Assembly: GCA_903938935.1 (NCBI GenBank)
Contig: CAJAFD010000402.1
Location: forward strand, 1 to 13,670
Length of the DNA: 13,670 nucleotides
Direction: 5' to 3'
Source: an uncultured Opitutia bacterium
GTDB taxonomy: Bacteria; Verrucomicrobiota; Verrucomicrobiia; Opitutales; Opitutaceae
The notes beneath the pieces are model-generated. The model was given only the letters and a program-made list of their open reading frames with translations. It was not told the DNA's origin and did not search any database. A program made the translations under genes and the position numbers. Numbering within the stretch: position 1 is the first letter of the stretch; each line of letters starts with the position of its first letter. Shown in pieces: positions 1-7,934 of the stretch.

Positions 1-1100
1 CCCGCGCCCTCCTGCGCGAACTCGGCATCGCCGACAACACGCTCTTCATCTTCACCACCGACAACGGCACCGCCACCGGCGAAAAAATCTTCAACGCCGG
101 CATGCGCGGCAAAAAAGGCAGCGAATACGAGGGAGGCCACCGCGTCCCGCTCCTCGCACACTGGCCCGCCGCCGGTTGGACGAAGCCGCACGTCAACCAC
201 ACGCTCAGCCACGCCGTGGACATCGTACCGACGTTGCTCGACGTCACCGGTGCGCCGACTCCCACCGGCCTCAAGTTCGACGGCCGCTCCATCCGCCCCC
301 TTCTCGATCCAGCCTCAAAATCTACCGATTGGCCCCACGAGCGCATGATCGTCACCGACTCCCAGCGCGTGCGCGACCCCATTAAATGGAAGCAGACTGC
401 CGTCATGTCCGGCCCATGGCGCCTGATTAACAACACCGAGCTCTACGACATCCAAGCTGACCCCGGGCAACAGATGAACGTCATCGACTACCAACCCGCG
501 CGTGCCGCGAAAATGCGCGCGTTCTACGACGGCTGGTGGGCCGAGCTCGAGCCGACTTTCGCACAGACGACAGAAATTCACCTCGGTCATCCTGATCACC
601 CGAGCGTCAGTCTCACCGGCCACGATTGGATTCAGGAAGCGTTGCCGCCGTGGCACCAAGGGCACATCCGCGTAGCCGATGGTTTCGCTACCGCTCGACC
701 CGTCACTACCAAGGCTAAAGCCGAGAAAGCCGAAGCCCAATCTACTCACGCCGGCCACTGGGCCGTGAAGGTTTTAACCAGCGGGCGCTACGAGATCAGC
801 GCGCGTCGCTGGCCCGTCGAAGCCGACCATCCTATCAACGCCCCTCTGCCTCCGGGCGCTAATGTCGCCGGCTCAGACATCGCGTTCCGCGCCCGTCCCG
901 GCGCCGCTATCCCAGCAGCTACCGCCACGCTGCGCGTCGACGGCCGCAACCTCGCCACGACACCCGTGCGCCCCACCGACACAAACATCGCTTTCACGAC
1001 CACCCTTTCCGCCGGTTCCCATCAACTCGCCCCAGTCTTCACCACCGCCGACGGTAAGGAGGTGGGTGCCTACTATGCGGTCGTCACGAAAATTCCCTGA
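1..1100 (+). CDS. Type-I sulfatase, C-terminal part (5' end outside window)
   Basis: The reading frame is open from the window edge (first whole codon at 3) to TGA at 1098-1100, so the gene starts upstream. An in-frame ATG at 102 is internal, because conserved sulfatase sequence lies before it. What is seen is the C-terminal part of an alkaline-phosphatase-fold sulfatase: a TDNG metal-ligand motif near 57-65, then a RGKKGSEYEGGHRVP segment (about 105-149) carrying the conserved Lys and His, then the usual VDIVPTLLDVTG helix region. After the catalytic domain come a Lys/Ala/Glu-rich linker (about 710-740) and a C-terminal beta-type extension of about 110 residues starting GHWAV, resembling extensions on other sulfatases of this group. 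The formylglycine motif is off the window, so activity cannot be judged. A sulfatase gene follows after 53 bp on the same strand, suggesting one transcript. The substrate cannot be told. Confidence 0.9.
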   Translation, partial: RALLRELGIADNTLFIFTTDNGTATGEKIFNAGMRGKKGSEYEGGHRVPLLAHWPAAGWTKPHVNHTLSHAVDIVPTLLDVTGAPTPTGLKFDGRSIRPLLDPASKSTDWPHERMIVTDSQRVRDPIKWKQTAVMSGPWRLINNTELYDIQADPGQQMNVIDYQPARAAKMRAFYDGWWAELEPTFAQTTEIHLGHPDHPSVSLTGHDWIQEALPPWHQGHIRVADGFATARPVTTKAKAEKAEAQSTHAGHWAVKVLTSGRYEISARRWPVEADHPINAPLPPGANVAGSDIAFRARPGAAIPAATATLRVDGRNLATTPVRPTDTNIAFTTTLSAGSHQLAPVFTTADGKEVGAYYAVVTKIP

Positions 1101-1153
1101 GCGTCTGCCGGTTGCTGGCTCTACTTTTCATTTTTAATCTTACTCTCTAGAGC

Positions 1154-2641
1154 ATGCGACTTTTCCCCCTGATTCTCTCGGTCTATTTTTGCCTACAGCT
1201 CAACTTTACTCAAGCCGCCGCGTCGCGCCCCAATATCGTCATCCTCTACGCTGACGATATGGGCTACGGCGACCTCGCGATCCAGAACCCCGAGTCCAAG
1301 ATTCGCACTCCGTACCTCGACCAGCTTGCGCGCGAAGGCCTGCGGTTCACAGATGCCCACAGCTCATCGGGCATCTGCACCCCGAGCCGCTACGCGATGC
1401 TCACGGGCCGCTCTCACTGGCGGAAATTTCACGGCATCGTGAACAGCTTCGGGCCGCCATCGTTCGACACCGAACTCACCTTGCCCGCGATGTTGCAGCA
1501 ACAGGGCTACCGCACCGCCTGCATCGGCAAGTGGCACCTCGGGTGGAACTGGTCCGCCATCATGCGTCCTGGGGCCAAGCCTGATCCTAAGACCGGCTAT
1601 GCCCCGGCCGATTTTGACTGGACGAAGCCCATCCCCGGCGGCCCGCGTGACCGCGGCTTCGACTATTACTTCGGCGACGATGTCCCCAATTTTCCGCCCT
1701 ACGCCTGGTTTGAAAACGACCGAGTCATCACCCCGCCCACCGTCCCGCTTGCGATTACGCCGCCAACCGCTGAAGGCAATTGGGAGGCTCGGCCCGGTCC
1801 GATGGTCGCGGGCTGGGATTTTCACGCCGTGATGCCGCGCATCACCGAACGCGCCATCGCTTGGATCGGCGAACAGCGTGGCCAGCCGAATCCGTTTTTT
1901 CTCTACGTGCCCTTCACCTCGCCTCACGCGCCCATCGTGCCCTCGCCGGAGTTCGCGGGGAAATCCAAGGCCGGCGGCTACGGCGATTTTATGGAACAGA
2001 CCGACGACTCAGTCGGCCGCATTCTTGCCGCCCTGATGACCTACGGCTTCGCCGAGAACACCCTCGTCATCTTCTCCGCCGACAACGGCGCCGAGCACTA
2101 CGCCTACGCCCGCATCGAGAAGTTCGATCACCGCAGCTCCGGCCCGTTCCGCGGGGTCAAACGCGACCTCTGGGAAGGCGGCCACCGGGTACCCTTCATC
2201 GTGCGCTGGCCTGGGGTCGTCCCACCGAACAAAACCACCGCCGCGCTCGTGAGCCAGGTCGATCTCATGGCTACTTTTGCGTCAATCTCCGGGTTCAAAC
2301 TTCCCGCCGGCAGCGCCGAAGATAGCCATGACTTGTTGCCCGTTTTTAAGTTTGGTGCACCGAGTCCGCGCCGCACGATTGTGCACAACACCAGTGCCAA
2401 CAGCTACGCGTTACGCCACGACCAGTGGTTGCTCGTAGCAGCTAAAACCGGAGCCGTATCGAAAGTCCCAGTCGAATTCGACCAGACCAACCACTACACG
2501 CCTCATGACCAACCGGGAGAACTTTTCGACCTCAGTCGCGACGTCGCTCAACGCGACAATCTCTACGCGAAGGAACCGAAGATAGTAGCCGAACTCGGTG
2601 CGCTGCTCAAAACCGTGCGTCAGCGCGGCCAGGTTCGATAA
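1154..2641 (+). CDS. Exported type-I sulfatase (formylglycine-dependent), arylsulfatase-like
   Basis: A complete 495-residue sulfatase that hydrolyses sulfate esters, probably on a glycan, outside the cytoplasm. Residues 1-22 form a signal peptide ending near TQAAA. The catalytic core shows ADDMGYGD (metal Asp34, Asp35), the sulfatase signature CTPSR (Cys75, converted to formylglycine; Arg79), GKWHLG (Lys126, His128), SPHAP (His258), ADNG (Asp310, Asn311), and [12 protein letters not shown] with Lys336 and His344. All canonical S1-family active-site positions are therefore present, and the enzyme should be active if matured. The CTPSR motif is the Cys type, so a maturase is needed from elsewhere. 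The start has no Shine-Dalgarno sequence but a pyrimidine-rich leader, as elsewhere in this window. It follows another sulfatase by 53 bp, probably co-transcribed. It resembles arylsulfatase A / N-acetylgalactosamine-6-sulfatase-like proteins, but subfamily and substrate cannot be fixed by eye. Confidence 0.95.
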   Translation: MRLFPLILSVYFCLQLNFTQAAASRPNIVILYADDMGYGDLAIQNPESKIRTPYLDQLAREGLRFTDAHSSSGICTPSRYAMLTGRSHWRKFHGIVNSFGPPSFDTELTLPAMLQQQGYRTACIGKWHLGWNWSAIMRPGAKPDPKTGYAPADFDWTKPIPGGPRDRGFDYYFGDDVPNFPPYAWFENDRVITPPTVPLAITPPTAEGNWEARPGPMVAGWDFHAVMPRITERAIAWIGEQRGQPNPFFLYVPFTSPHAPIVPSPEFAGKSKAGGYGDFMEQTDDSVGRILAALMTYGFAENTLVIFSADNGAEHYAYARIEKFDHRSSGPFRGVKRDLWEGGHRVPFIVRWPGVVPPNKTTAALVSQVDLMATFASISGFKLPAGSAEDSHDLLPVFKFGAPSPRRTIVHNTSANSYALRHDQWLLVAAKTGAVSKVPVEFDQTNHYTPHDQPGELFDLSRDVAQRDNLYAKEPKIVAELGALLKTVRQRGQVR

Positions 2642-3061
2642 TCTTAAATATAAGGCTGCGGTGTGCCCTTTTACCGAAGTGCGCAACGAGACGTTAAATT
2701 CGACTGCCTGCTAGGAAACCTGTTGTGACTACAACAAATTGTGCCGGCTGATGATAAAATCTGGGGCAAACGAAACGATCCAGATTATGAAATAAAAATG
2801 TTAAACTACAGAAAGTCTACCCGAGGGCTGATCTCTTTTGTCCAACTTTTCTGGTCAGGCCCATGAACCTAGGTTCGGGTGGCGAAGTTCTTGCAGATGC
2901 GCTCTCCGTCCAGTTGACCGGAAACGCGACTAAACAAGCCCCACCGAGGGATTCGTGAAATCTGAAATGACGAACAATGCGGGTAATTTCATGCCCATTT
3001 GCCAGATCAACTGCAGAATCCGACGTCAGGAAAATCAAGTAATGATCATCAACACTTAAAA
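2642..3061. other. Gene-free, relatively AT-rich intergenic stretch
   Basis: This stretch of 420 bp lies between the second sulfatase and the 3' end of tRNA-His. It is clearly poorer in GC than its surroundings, particularly from about 2690 to 2820. I see no convincing gene. It holds two small perfect inverted repeats: TGTTGT / ACAACA with a 4-nt loop (2721-2736), and AATCTGG / CCAGATT with a 15-nt loop (2758-2786). Neither is followed by a T-run on the + strand, so a classical terminator for the sulfatase pair is not evident, although the sulfatase transcript must end here against the converging tRNA and importer genes. Confidence 0.6.
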
Positions 3062-3139
3062 TGGGGCGGCCAACGGGATTCGAACCCGCGACCCCAAGAA
3101 TCACACTCTTGTGCTCTAACCAACTGAGCTATGGCCGCC
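3062..3139 (-). tRNA. tRNA-His, anticodon GTG
   Basis: A full cloverleaf folds on the - strand. The acceptor stem is GCGGCCA (3138-3132) with TGGCCGC (3072-3066). T8 A9 is followed by a D stem GCTC/GAGC, an anticodon stem CAAGA/TCTTG with loop GTGTGAT giving anticodon GTG, and a T arm with loop TTCGAAT. The histidine-specific identity elements are encoded: an extra G at -1 (3139) opposite C73 (3065). The CCA tail is also encoded (3064-3062). It lies 87 bp downstream of the rbsC-like stop on the same strand, so it may be read from the importer transcript or from its own promoter. Confidence 0.97.
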
Positions 3140-3226
3140 GTGCAGAGTGGAAGAAATTCGCGAGCTGCCTCCACGCTGTCAAGGCCCAGTTCGAATTTGC
3201 CGCAGGCGCCGACTGGCGTGGCTCAC

Positions 3227-4186
3227 TCAGGTCTGACGCCCCTGCCGCAACCGATCGAGGAAGACCGCCACGATGATCACCAAACCAATAATAATTTCCT
3301 GGAAATAAGTCGGCCAACCCATCTGCTGCGAGCCGTTGCGCAAGACCGCCATGATCAAGGCTCCGATCATCGAACCTAAAATAGTGCCGACCCCGCCATT
3401 CAAACTCGCACCGCCGATGATCACCGAAGCGATGATGTCCAACTCCAGTCCCACCGCGACCGTCGGATCACCTTGGCGCAAACGAGAGAGTTGAAAAAGA
3501 CCGGCCAAGCCGAAGAACGCTCCAGCGAGCGTGTAGATCGATATTTTCAAACGCGTCGTGGCGATGCCGCAAAGGCGCGCCGTAGCTTCATTCGAACCCA
3601 GAGCGAAAATATGACGGCCGAAGACCGTGTTTCGCAGTACCAACGCCGTGAGCATCGCGAGCCCGAGGGCAACCCACACACCCGTGGGCAACGCGCGGCT
3701 AAATGGGTCGGCCGTCGTCATCCATCCGTTGATGGGCGAACTGTCGTAATTAACCGTCTGATTATCCGCGAGCCACTTAGCCGAGCCACGCGCCACTCCC
3801 AACGAGCCGAGCGTAATAATAAAAGGCGTCATGCGGAGCCCGGCGATGGCCGCACCGTTCAAAAGTCCGATCAAAGCCCCCGCCCCCACCGTGGCCAGCA
3901 CCACCGGCAATGGCGCCCAACCGCGTTGAATCAACATCGCCCCGGTCACACTCGTCAGCGCGATGCTCGATCCGACCGACAGATCGATGCCACCACTCAC
4001 AATAATCATCGTCATCCCCAGCGCACCGATCGCCACGATGACCGTCTGCGTAAAAATAATTTTAAAATTATTATACGTCAGAAAGAACTCGCGCGTCTCG
4101 GCCGGAATCGAGAACAACACGATCACAAGAATGAGCCCGAGAAACGGGCCGCCTTGGGCGAGGGATTTTTTTAAAACAGCTTTCAT
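3227..4186 (-). CDS. rbsC: Ribose-type sugar ABC transporter permease (RbsC-like)
   Basis: An integral membrane permease of the BPD_transp_2 family (RbsC/XylH/AraH type) that forms the translocation channel of a monosaccharide importer in the inner membrane. The 319-residue product is almost entirely hydrophobic segments and carries the family hallmark GGIDLSVG at about residues 65-72, plus the conserved TLGSLGVARG and IIGGASLNGGVGTILGS segments. The ATG at 4186 is chosen because it begins a typical MKAVLKKSL N-terminus 8 nt after the rbsA-like stop. The longer in-frame start at 4243 would overlap that gene by 49 nt and add a non-hydrophobic, basic stretch unlike the family. It is the last gene of the importer operon. 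The symbol names the family; the sugar transported could equally be another pentose, deoxyhexose or galactose-type sugar. Confidence 0.92.
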   Translation of the reverse strand: MKAVLKKSLAQGGPFLGLILVIVLFSIPAETREFFLTYNNFKIIFTQTVIVAIGALGMTMIIVSGGIDLSVGSSIALTSVTGAMLIQRGWAPLPVVLATVGAGALIGLLNGAAIAGLRMTPFIITLGSLGVARGSAKWLADNQTVNYDSSPINGWMTTADPFSRALPTGVWVALGLAMLTALVLRNTVFGRHIFALGSNEATARLCGIATTRLKISIYTLAGAFFGLAGLFQLSRLRQGDPTVAVGLELDIIASVIIGGASLNGGVGTILGSMIGALIMAVLRNGSQQMGWPTYFQEIIIGLVIIVAVFLDRLRQGRQT

Positions 4187-4194
4187 CAGAAAAG

Positions 4195-5688
4195 TTAGCC
4201 CGCACTGCCGGTGGCCACGCGCATGATCTCGGCCTCGGTCCATTCACCACGCGGCCGCACCGCCAGCAATTCCCCGCGGCACATCACGCCGATCGTATCG
4301 CACAGACCGAGCAATTCAGGCAAATACGAGCTCACGACGACCACCGCTTTACCCGCCGCGGCGAGCTCGCTCACGAGTTGGTAGATTTGCGCTTTGCTGC
4401 CGACGTCGATGCCGCGCGTCGGTTCGTCGAGCAGGAAAATTCGGGCGGGGTGTTCCAGCAAGCGCGCCAACGCGACTTTCTGTTGGTTACCGCCCGAGAG
4501 TTGACCGATCGTTTGCCCGGCGTCCTGGCATTTCACGCGCAAGGCTTCGACCCAGCTTTGAGCGACGGCGCGCTGACGCGGGCCATTGATCCAGCCCCAG
4601 CGACCCAAGCGATTCATCTTCGTGAGCGTGAGGTTGTCGGCGATGGATTGATTCAACATGAGACCCTCCTCTTTGCGATTCTCGCTGAGAAAGCCGATGC
4701 CCTGCGACCAACGCTCACGCGGGCCGTTCTCACTTGCGGGCGCACCCACGACGCAGACTTCGCCGGCGGCCAATTCATCCAAACCGAAAATCGCGCGCAA
4801 CAAATCCGTGCGCCCAGCGCCAATCAAACCCCCGAGCCCGAAAACTTCGCCGGCACGAATTTGCAACGTGGCGCGCTTCAAACGGGGTTCACTGGCTGCT
4901 GATTTTACCTCGAGCACCACCGCACCGGGCGCGTGCGCGGTGCGTGGATAAAGATCCTTAACTTCTCGCCCGGTCATAAGCGTCACGAGGTGATCGAGAC
5001 TCGCCTCGGCCATGAGGCCGCTGCCGACGGTTTCACCATCTTTGAGCACGGTAAAACGATCCGCGATCTGGCGACATTCCTCCAGAAAATGGCTGATGTA
5101 AATCACGCTCACGCCTTGTTGGCGGAGGCGCTGGATCGTGGCGAAAAGTTTCGCCGTATCCGCCTGCGTGAGACTACTGGTCGGCTCATCCATGATGAGC
5201 ACTTGGGGCTGGATCAGCAGGGCGCGAGCGATCTCGATGATCTGTTGCTCGGCGATTGAAAACTCGCCCGCGGCCCGATCAAGATCGAGTCCTTCGTGGC
5301 CGAGTTGAGCGAGCGCAGCCTGGGCGCGAGCTCGCGAGGAACGTCCATCCACCCAACCGAGTCGCGTAGACTCGGCCCCGAGCAAAATGTTTTCCTGCGC
5401 ACTGAGATGCAACGCGAGGTTAAGCTCTTGGTAAATCATCGCGACGCCTTTGAGACGCGCGTCGTGAGGATTTTCCGGTTCGTAAGCCACACCGCTCAAC
5501 TGCATCGTACCTGCGTCGGCCCGGTGGGCGCCGCTGAGCACTTTCATGAGCGTACTTTTACCCGCACCGTTTTCGCCGATCAACGCATGGACCTCACCGG
5601 GCGCAATCTCCAACGAGACCCGTTTTAAGGCGCGCGTGGCGCCGAAAGATTTCTGGATGCCGTCGAGGCGGAGGCGTACGGCAGACAT
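4195..5688 (-). CDS. rbsA: Sugar ABC transporter double ATPase (RbsA/MglA-like)
   Basis: A 497-residue cytoplasmic ATPase with two fused nucleotide-binding domains that energises the RbsC-type permease. Domain 1 has Walker A GENGAGKST (38-46), Q-loop Gln87, a signature reading FSIAEQQ (143-149), Walker B LIMDEPTSS (Asp167, Glu168) and H-switch His200. Domain 2 has a degenerate Walker A GGLIGAGRT (287-295), an intact LSGGNQQ signature (397-403), Walker B LLDEPTRG (419-426), and Ser454 where a His would be expected. This asymmetry, with one intact and one degenerate site, is normal for the carbohydrate-uptake-2 (CUT2) family. Its length also fits that family (about 500). It lies 93 bp after the binding-protein gene and 8 nt before the permease gene. 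The substrate sugar is not revealed by the ATPase. Confidence 0.95.
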   Translation of the reverse strand: MSAVRLRLDGIQKSFGATRALKRVSLEIAPGEVHALIGENGAGKSTLMKVLSGAHRADAGTMQLSGVAYEPENPHDARLKGVAMIYQELNLALHLSAQENILLGAESTRLGWVDGRSSRARAQAALAQLGHEGLDLDRAAGEFSIAEQQIIEIARALLIQPQVLIMDEPTSSLTQADTAKLFATIQRLRQQGVSVIYISHFLEECRQIADRFTVLKDGETVGSGLMAEASLDHLVTLMTGREVKDLYPRTAHAPGAVVLEVKSAASEPRLKRATLQIRAGEVFGLGGLIGAGRTDLLRAIFGLDELAAGEVCVVGAPASENGPRERWSQGIGFLSENRKEEGLMLNQSIADNLTLTKMNRLGRWGWINGPRQRAVAQSWVEALRVKCQDAGQTIGQLSGGNQQKVALARLLEHPARIFLLDEPTRGIDVGSKAQIYQLVSELAAAGKAVVVVSSYLPELLGLCDTIGVMCRGELLAVRPRGEWTEAEIMRVATGSAG

Positions 5689-5741
5689 CAGGACAGAGCG
5701 GATTCCACGAAGGTTTGTAAATTTGCAGCGAGGGCCAAGCA

Positions 5742-5774
5742 GGCGCGGTCGCGGGAGTTTGCCCGCGCCGCGCC
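5742..5774 (-). promoter_or_regulatory. Strong hairpin between binding-protein and ATPase genes
   Basis: A 13-bp GC-only stem (5742-5755 with 5762-5774) contains one bulged base (T5749 on the + strand) and a 6-nt loop, and begins 7 nt after the rbsB-like stop codon. No U-tract follows in the transcribed direction, so it is unlikely to be a full terminator. In many binding-protein ABC operons a hairpin at this place protects the upstream mRNA from 3' decay or causes partial termination, giving excess binding protein over ATPase and permease. That role here is inference from structure and position. Confidence 0.65.
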
Positions 5775-5781
5775 CAGTCGA

Positions 5782-6759
5782 TTACTTGAGATATTTGCTC
5801 AGCGGCGGGTTCACGATCTCGGCCATGGCGGGATCGTTGAAATTGGCCTTGGTGACAAAGCCCACACCCGTGTCGATCTGCACCGGAACTTTTTCACCAC
5901 GGATCGCCGCGACGACGGTCTTCACGCCGAGGTAGCCCATGTTCATAGGATTTTGAACGACGAGACCATCGATGTCGCCGGACTTGAGGCCGGCATTGAG
6001 GGTTTCTCCCGAGTCGAAGCCGACGAATTTAACTTTCCCCGCCAGCCCGGCATCGCGGAGAGCGAGCAACATGCCCGCGGTGGTGGATTCGTTGCAGGTA
6101 TAAACGCCGGTGACTTCGCGGCCGTAGCGACTGATCAAATTTTCCGAGACTTGTTTGGCGGTGTCTCGCGTGACGCCGGCGTGTTGATCGGTGGAGAGGA
6201 GGCGCACAGCGGGAAAATCTTTTTTCATGACTTCGAGGAAGCCTTCCTCGCGTTCCTCGGTGCTGGCGGAGCCGACGGCGAGGCGGAGCATGATGACGTT
6301 GCCCTTGCCGCCGATGAGGCGGCCGAGATTGCGTGCGGCGATGCGGCCGCCTTCCCGATTGTCGGTCGAGACGTAGCTCGTGATCGCTTTGCTCGCGAGG
6401 CCGGAATCGATGATGACGACGGGGATTTTGCCGCGGCGCGCGGTTTCCACGGGCGCAACGAGCGCTTTATTGTCGAGCGGCGCGAGCACGATGCCGTCGA
6501 CGCGGCGGCCGACGAAGTTTTCGACGACTTGGATTTGTTGCTCGCGGTCATCTTCCTTCAGCGGACCTTTCCAGATGATGTTTACGGCGATGCCTTGAGC
6601 GGCGAGTTCGACCTTAGCCTTTTCGGCGCCCGCGTGGATGGATTTCCAGAATTCATGGGTCGTGCCTTTGGGAATGACGGCGATCTGATAGGTATCGGCC
6701 GCCGAGGCCAAAACAGCGGCAGCGAGGAAGGCGAGACTAGCGAACAGGGGTTTTTTCAT
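5782..6759 (-). CDS. rbsB: Periplasmic sugar-binding protein of ribose-type ABC importer (RbsB-like)
   Basis: A 325-residue periplasmic-binding-protein-fold protein (type 1, Peripla_BP_4-like) that captures a sugar and delivers it to the membrane permease. The chosen ATG at 6759 gives a clean signal peptide: a KK N-terminus, a hydrophobic Ala/Leu stretch, and likely cleavage after the ASAA region near residues 20-21. The in-frame upstream start at 6828 would add 23 residues before that signal and is disfavoured. Typical features follow: IAVIPKGTTHEFWKSI at the first strand, GIVLAPLDN, a DNREGGR hinge-side segment, and FVGFDSG. It is the first gene of the importer operon, followed by a strong hairpin and then the ATPase gene. 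No LacI-type or other regulator lies next to it. The ligand is unknown; the operon symbol reflects family likeness, not proof of ribose binding. Confidence 0.92.
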   Translation of the reverse strand: MKKPLFASLAFLAAAVLASAADTYQIAVIPKGTTHEFWKSIHAGAEKAKVELAAQGIAVNIIWKGPLKEDDREQQIQVVENFVGRRVDGIVLAPLDNKALVAPVETARRGKIPVVIIDSGLASKAITSYVSTDNREGGRIAARNLGRLIGGKGNVIMLRLAVGSASTEEREEGFLEVMKKDFPAVRLLSTDQHAGVTRDTAKQVSENLISRYGREVTGVYTCNESTTAGMLLALRDAGLAGKVKFVGFDSGETLNAGLKSGDIDGLVVQNPMNMGYLGVKTVVAAIRGEKVPVQIDTGVGFVTKANFNDPAMAEIVNPPLSKYLK

Positions 6760-6969
6760 GGGGGAGAATGAACGATTAAAACAGGTGATAACTTGAGGCG
6801 GGGCGATGCCGAATTTCGCGAAAATCAAAAAAATTAGTCAAAACTAGAACGGCGCATGGATATTCTCGACCTAGATGGCGTAAATCGCGGCCTAAGCTGG
6901 TTTGTTTAGAAAAACTTCGGTGCAACGCTCCGAGCTCGCCGTCAACCGCACGAAGACTTTGCTCGTGGC
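6760..6969. promoter_or_regulatory. Divergent promoter region between importer operon and DUF218 gene
   Basis: These 210 bp separate two divergent start codons and must hold both promoters. On the - strand a TTGACT hexamer (6842-6837) could serve as a -35 for the importer, but the matching -10 is weak. A perfect 10-bp palindrome TTTCGCGAAA (6814-6823) sits about 55 bp before the rbsB-like start, where an operator could lie. I could not identify a convincing promoter for the rightward gene. Confidence 0.4.
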
Positions 6970-7755
6970 ATGTTTGAGTTAAAGAAATTCATTTCGTTCT
7001 GGCTGATGCCGCTGCCTTTTTGTCTGACGCTGCTCACCGTGGGCTTGATTTTATTAATGGGAACTCGGCGCGCCCGACTTGCTCGTGGGTTTTTGGTCGC
7101 GGGCGTGGGCTTGCTGGGGTTGTTCGGTAACAAAATGGTGAGCGTGGCGCTCGTGCGCCCGATCGAGGCTACGTTCCCCCCAATTCCGGAATTGATGGTA
7201 GGCCAAAGTCCGCCAGCCGATCTCGCGCGCTGCCGGTACGTGGTGGTACTGGGCAGCGGTCATAGCGACACGCCTGGGTTCTCGGCCAACAATCAACTCT
7301 CTTCCGCCGGCCTAGCTCGCATCGTCGAGGGCGTGCGATTGTTAAACGTTTTACCCGAGGCGCGGCTCGTGGTGTCCGGCGGCGGTGAACCGGGATATCC
7401 GACCCACGCCGCCGTGCTCGGACGCGTCGCAGCTCAATTTGGGGTCAAGCCCGAGCGAATTCTCTGCCTCGAAAACGTACGCGACACCGAGGACGAGGCG
7501 AAGGCGCTCCGTGAACTTATCGGGCCGACTCCGATCGCCCTTGTGACCAGCGCCTGGCACTTGCCGCGCGCGACGGCGTTATTCCGCAGCGTCGGCTTCA
7601 AAGTTCTCCCCTGCCCCACGGCCTATAAAGCGCGCCCCAATCCCAACCCATCTTGGCACGAATACAGTTGGAGCGTCGAATCACTGGAGCGTAGCACCGC
7701 GGCGGTGCGTGAGCGCATCGGTTATGTTTGGCTGCTCTTGCGCGGGAAAATTTAG
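6970..7755 (+). CDS. DUF218 (YdcF/SanA/ElyC family) inner-membrane protein, ElyC-like
   Basis: A 261-residue protein with two N-terminal membrane segments (about 9-30 and 38-56), a short linker, and a DUF218 domain from about residue 88 to the end. Recognisable DUF218 motifs are VVVLGSG (91-97), VVSGGG (134-139), the acidic DTEDEA (172-177) and VTSAWHLPRA (192-201). Architecture and length match ElyC of Escherichia coli (259 residues, two membrane segments), a factor linked to envelope biogenesis and peptidoglycan synthesis at low temperature. SanA and YdcF relatives differ in their N-termini. The biochemical activity of the family is unsettled. It is transcribed away from the sugar importer and is likely a chromosomal envelope gene rather than part of the polysaccharide pathway. 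The start lacks a Shine-Dalgarno sequence. Confidence 0.9.
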   Translation: MFELKKFISFWLMPLPFCLTLLTVGLILLMGTRRARLARGFLVAGVGLLGLFGNKMVSVALVRPIEATFPPIPELMVGQSPPADLARCRYVVVLGSGHSDTPGFSANNQLSSAGLARIVEGVRLLNVLPEARLVVSGGGEPGYPTHAAVLGRVAAQFGVKPERILCLENVRDTEDEAKALRELIGPTPIALVTSAWHLPRATALFRSVGFKVLPCPTAYKARPNPNPSWHEYSWSVESLERSTAAVRERIGYVWLLLRGKI

Positions 7756-7891
7756 AAGCGCACACGGCTTACCTGATTCGCACGCCGGAACGCTCGGCAC
7801 GGTGCTGGATATCCGTTGCCCCACAGATGCAACTTGTAAAAAATCCGCGAAATGCGACGCTCACGCGTAGTTAGCCTAGGAGTCTCCCTCG

Positions 7892-7911
7892 CTGTTTACC
7901 CCCGTAAACAG
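7892..7911 (+). promoter_or_regulatory. Perfect 8-bp inverted repeat ahead of the repeat-protein gene
   Basis: CTGTTTAC and GTAAACAG flank a CCCC loop, ending 23 nt before the ATG at 7935. It lies 136 bp after the DUF218 stop. It could be an operator dyad, a 5'-leader hairpin, or a weak terminator of the upstream gene, as only ATTT follows. The sequence alone does not decide between these. Confidence 0.5.
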
Positions 7912-7934
7912 ATTTCCAATCCCCACCTGCCGCC

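Noticed and set aside
2721..2736. Inverted repeat TGTTGT-GACT-ACAACA as a terminator for the sulfatase pair
   Set aside because: It is AT-rich, 80 nt past the stop codon and lacks a T-run, so it is mentioned only within the intergenic entry.
3037..3057. Possible terminator of tRNA-His (AAGT/ACTT stem around ATGATCAT)
   Set aside because: The stem is too short and interrupted, and only a brief GATTTT follows in the transcribed direction.
2817..3104. Open frame of 95 codons on the - strand running out of tRNA-His
   Set aside because: Its start lies inside the tRNA gene, its product matches nothing I know, and no leader precedes it. A remnant of an old gene cannot be excluded but is not supported.
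4187..4243. Longer N-terminus for the permease
   Set aside because: It would overlap the ATPase gene and add a basic, non-membrane leader that the family lacks.
5953..6771. Open frame of 272 codons on the + strand opposite the binding-protein gene
   Set aside because: It is antisense to a clear RbsB-like gene, and its Ala/Asp/Glu/Phe-rich product is typical of a codon-bias shadow.
6760..6828. Longer N-terminus for the sugar-binding protein
   Set aside because: It would place 23 residues before an otherwise perfect signal peptide starting MKKPL.
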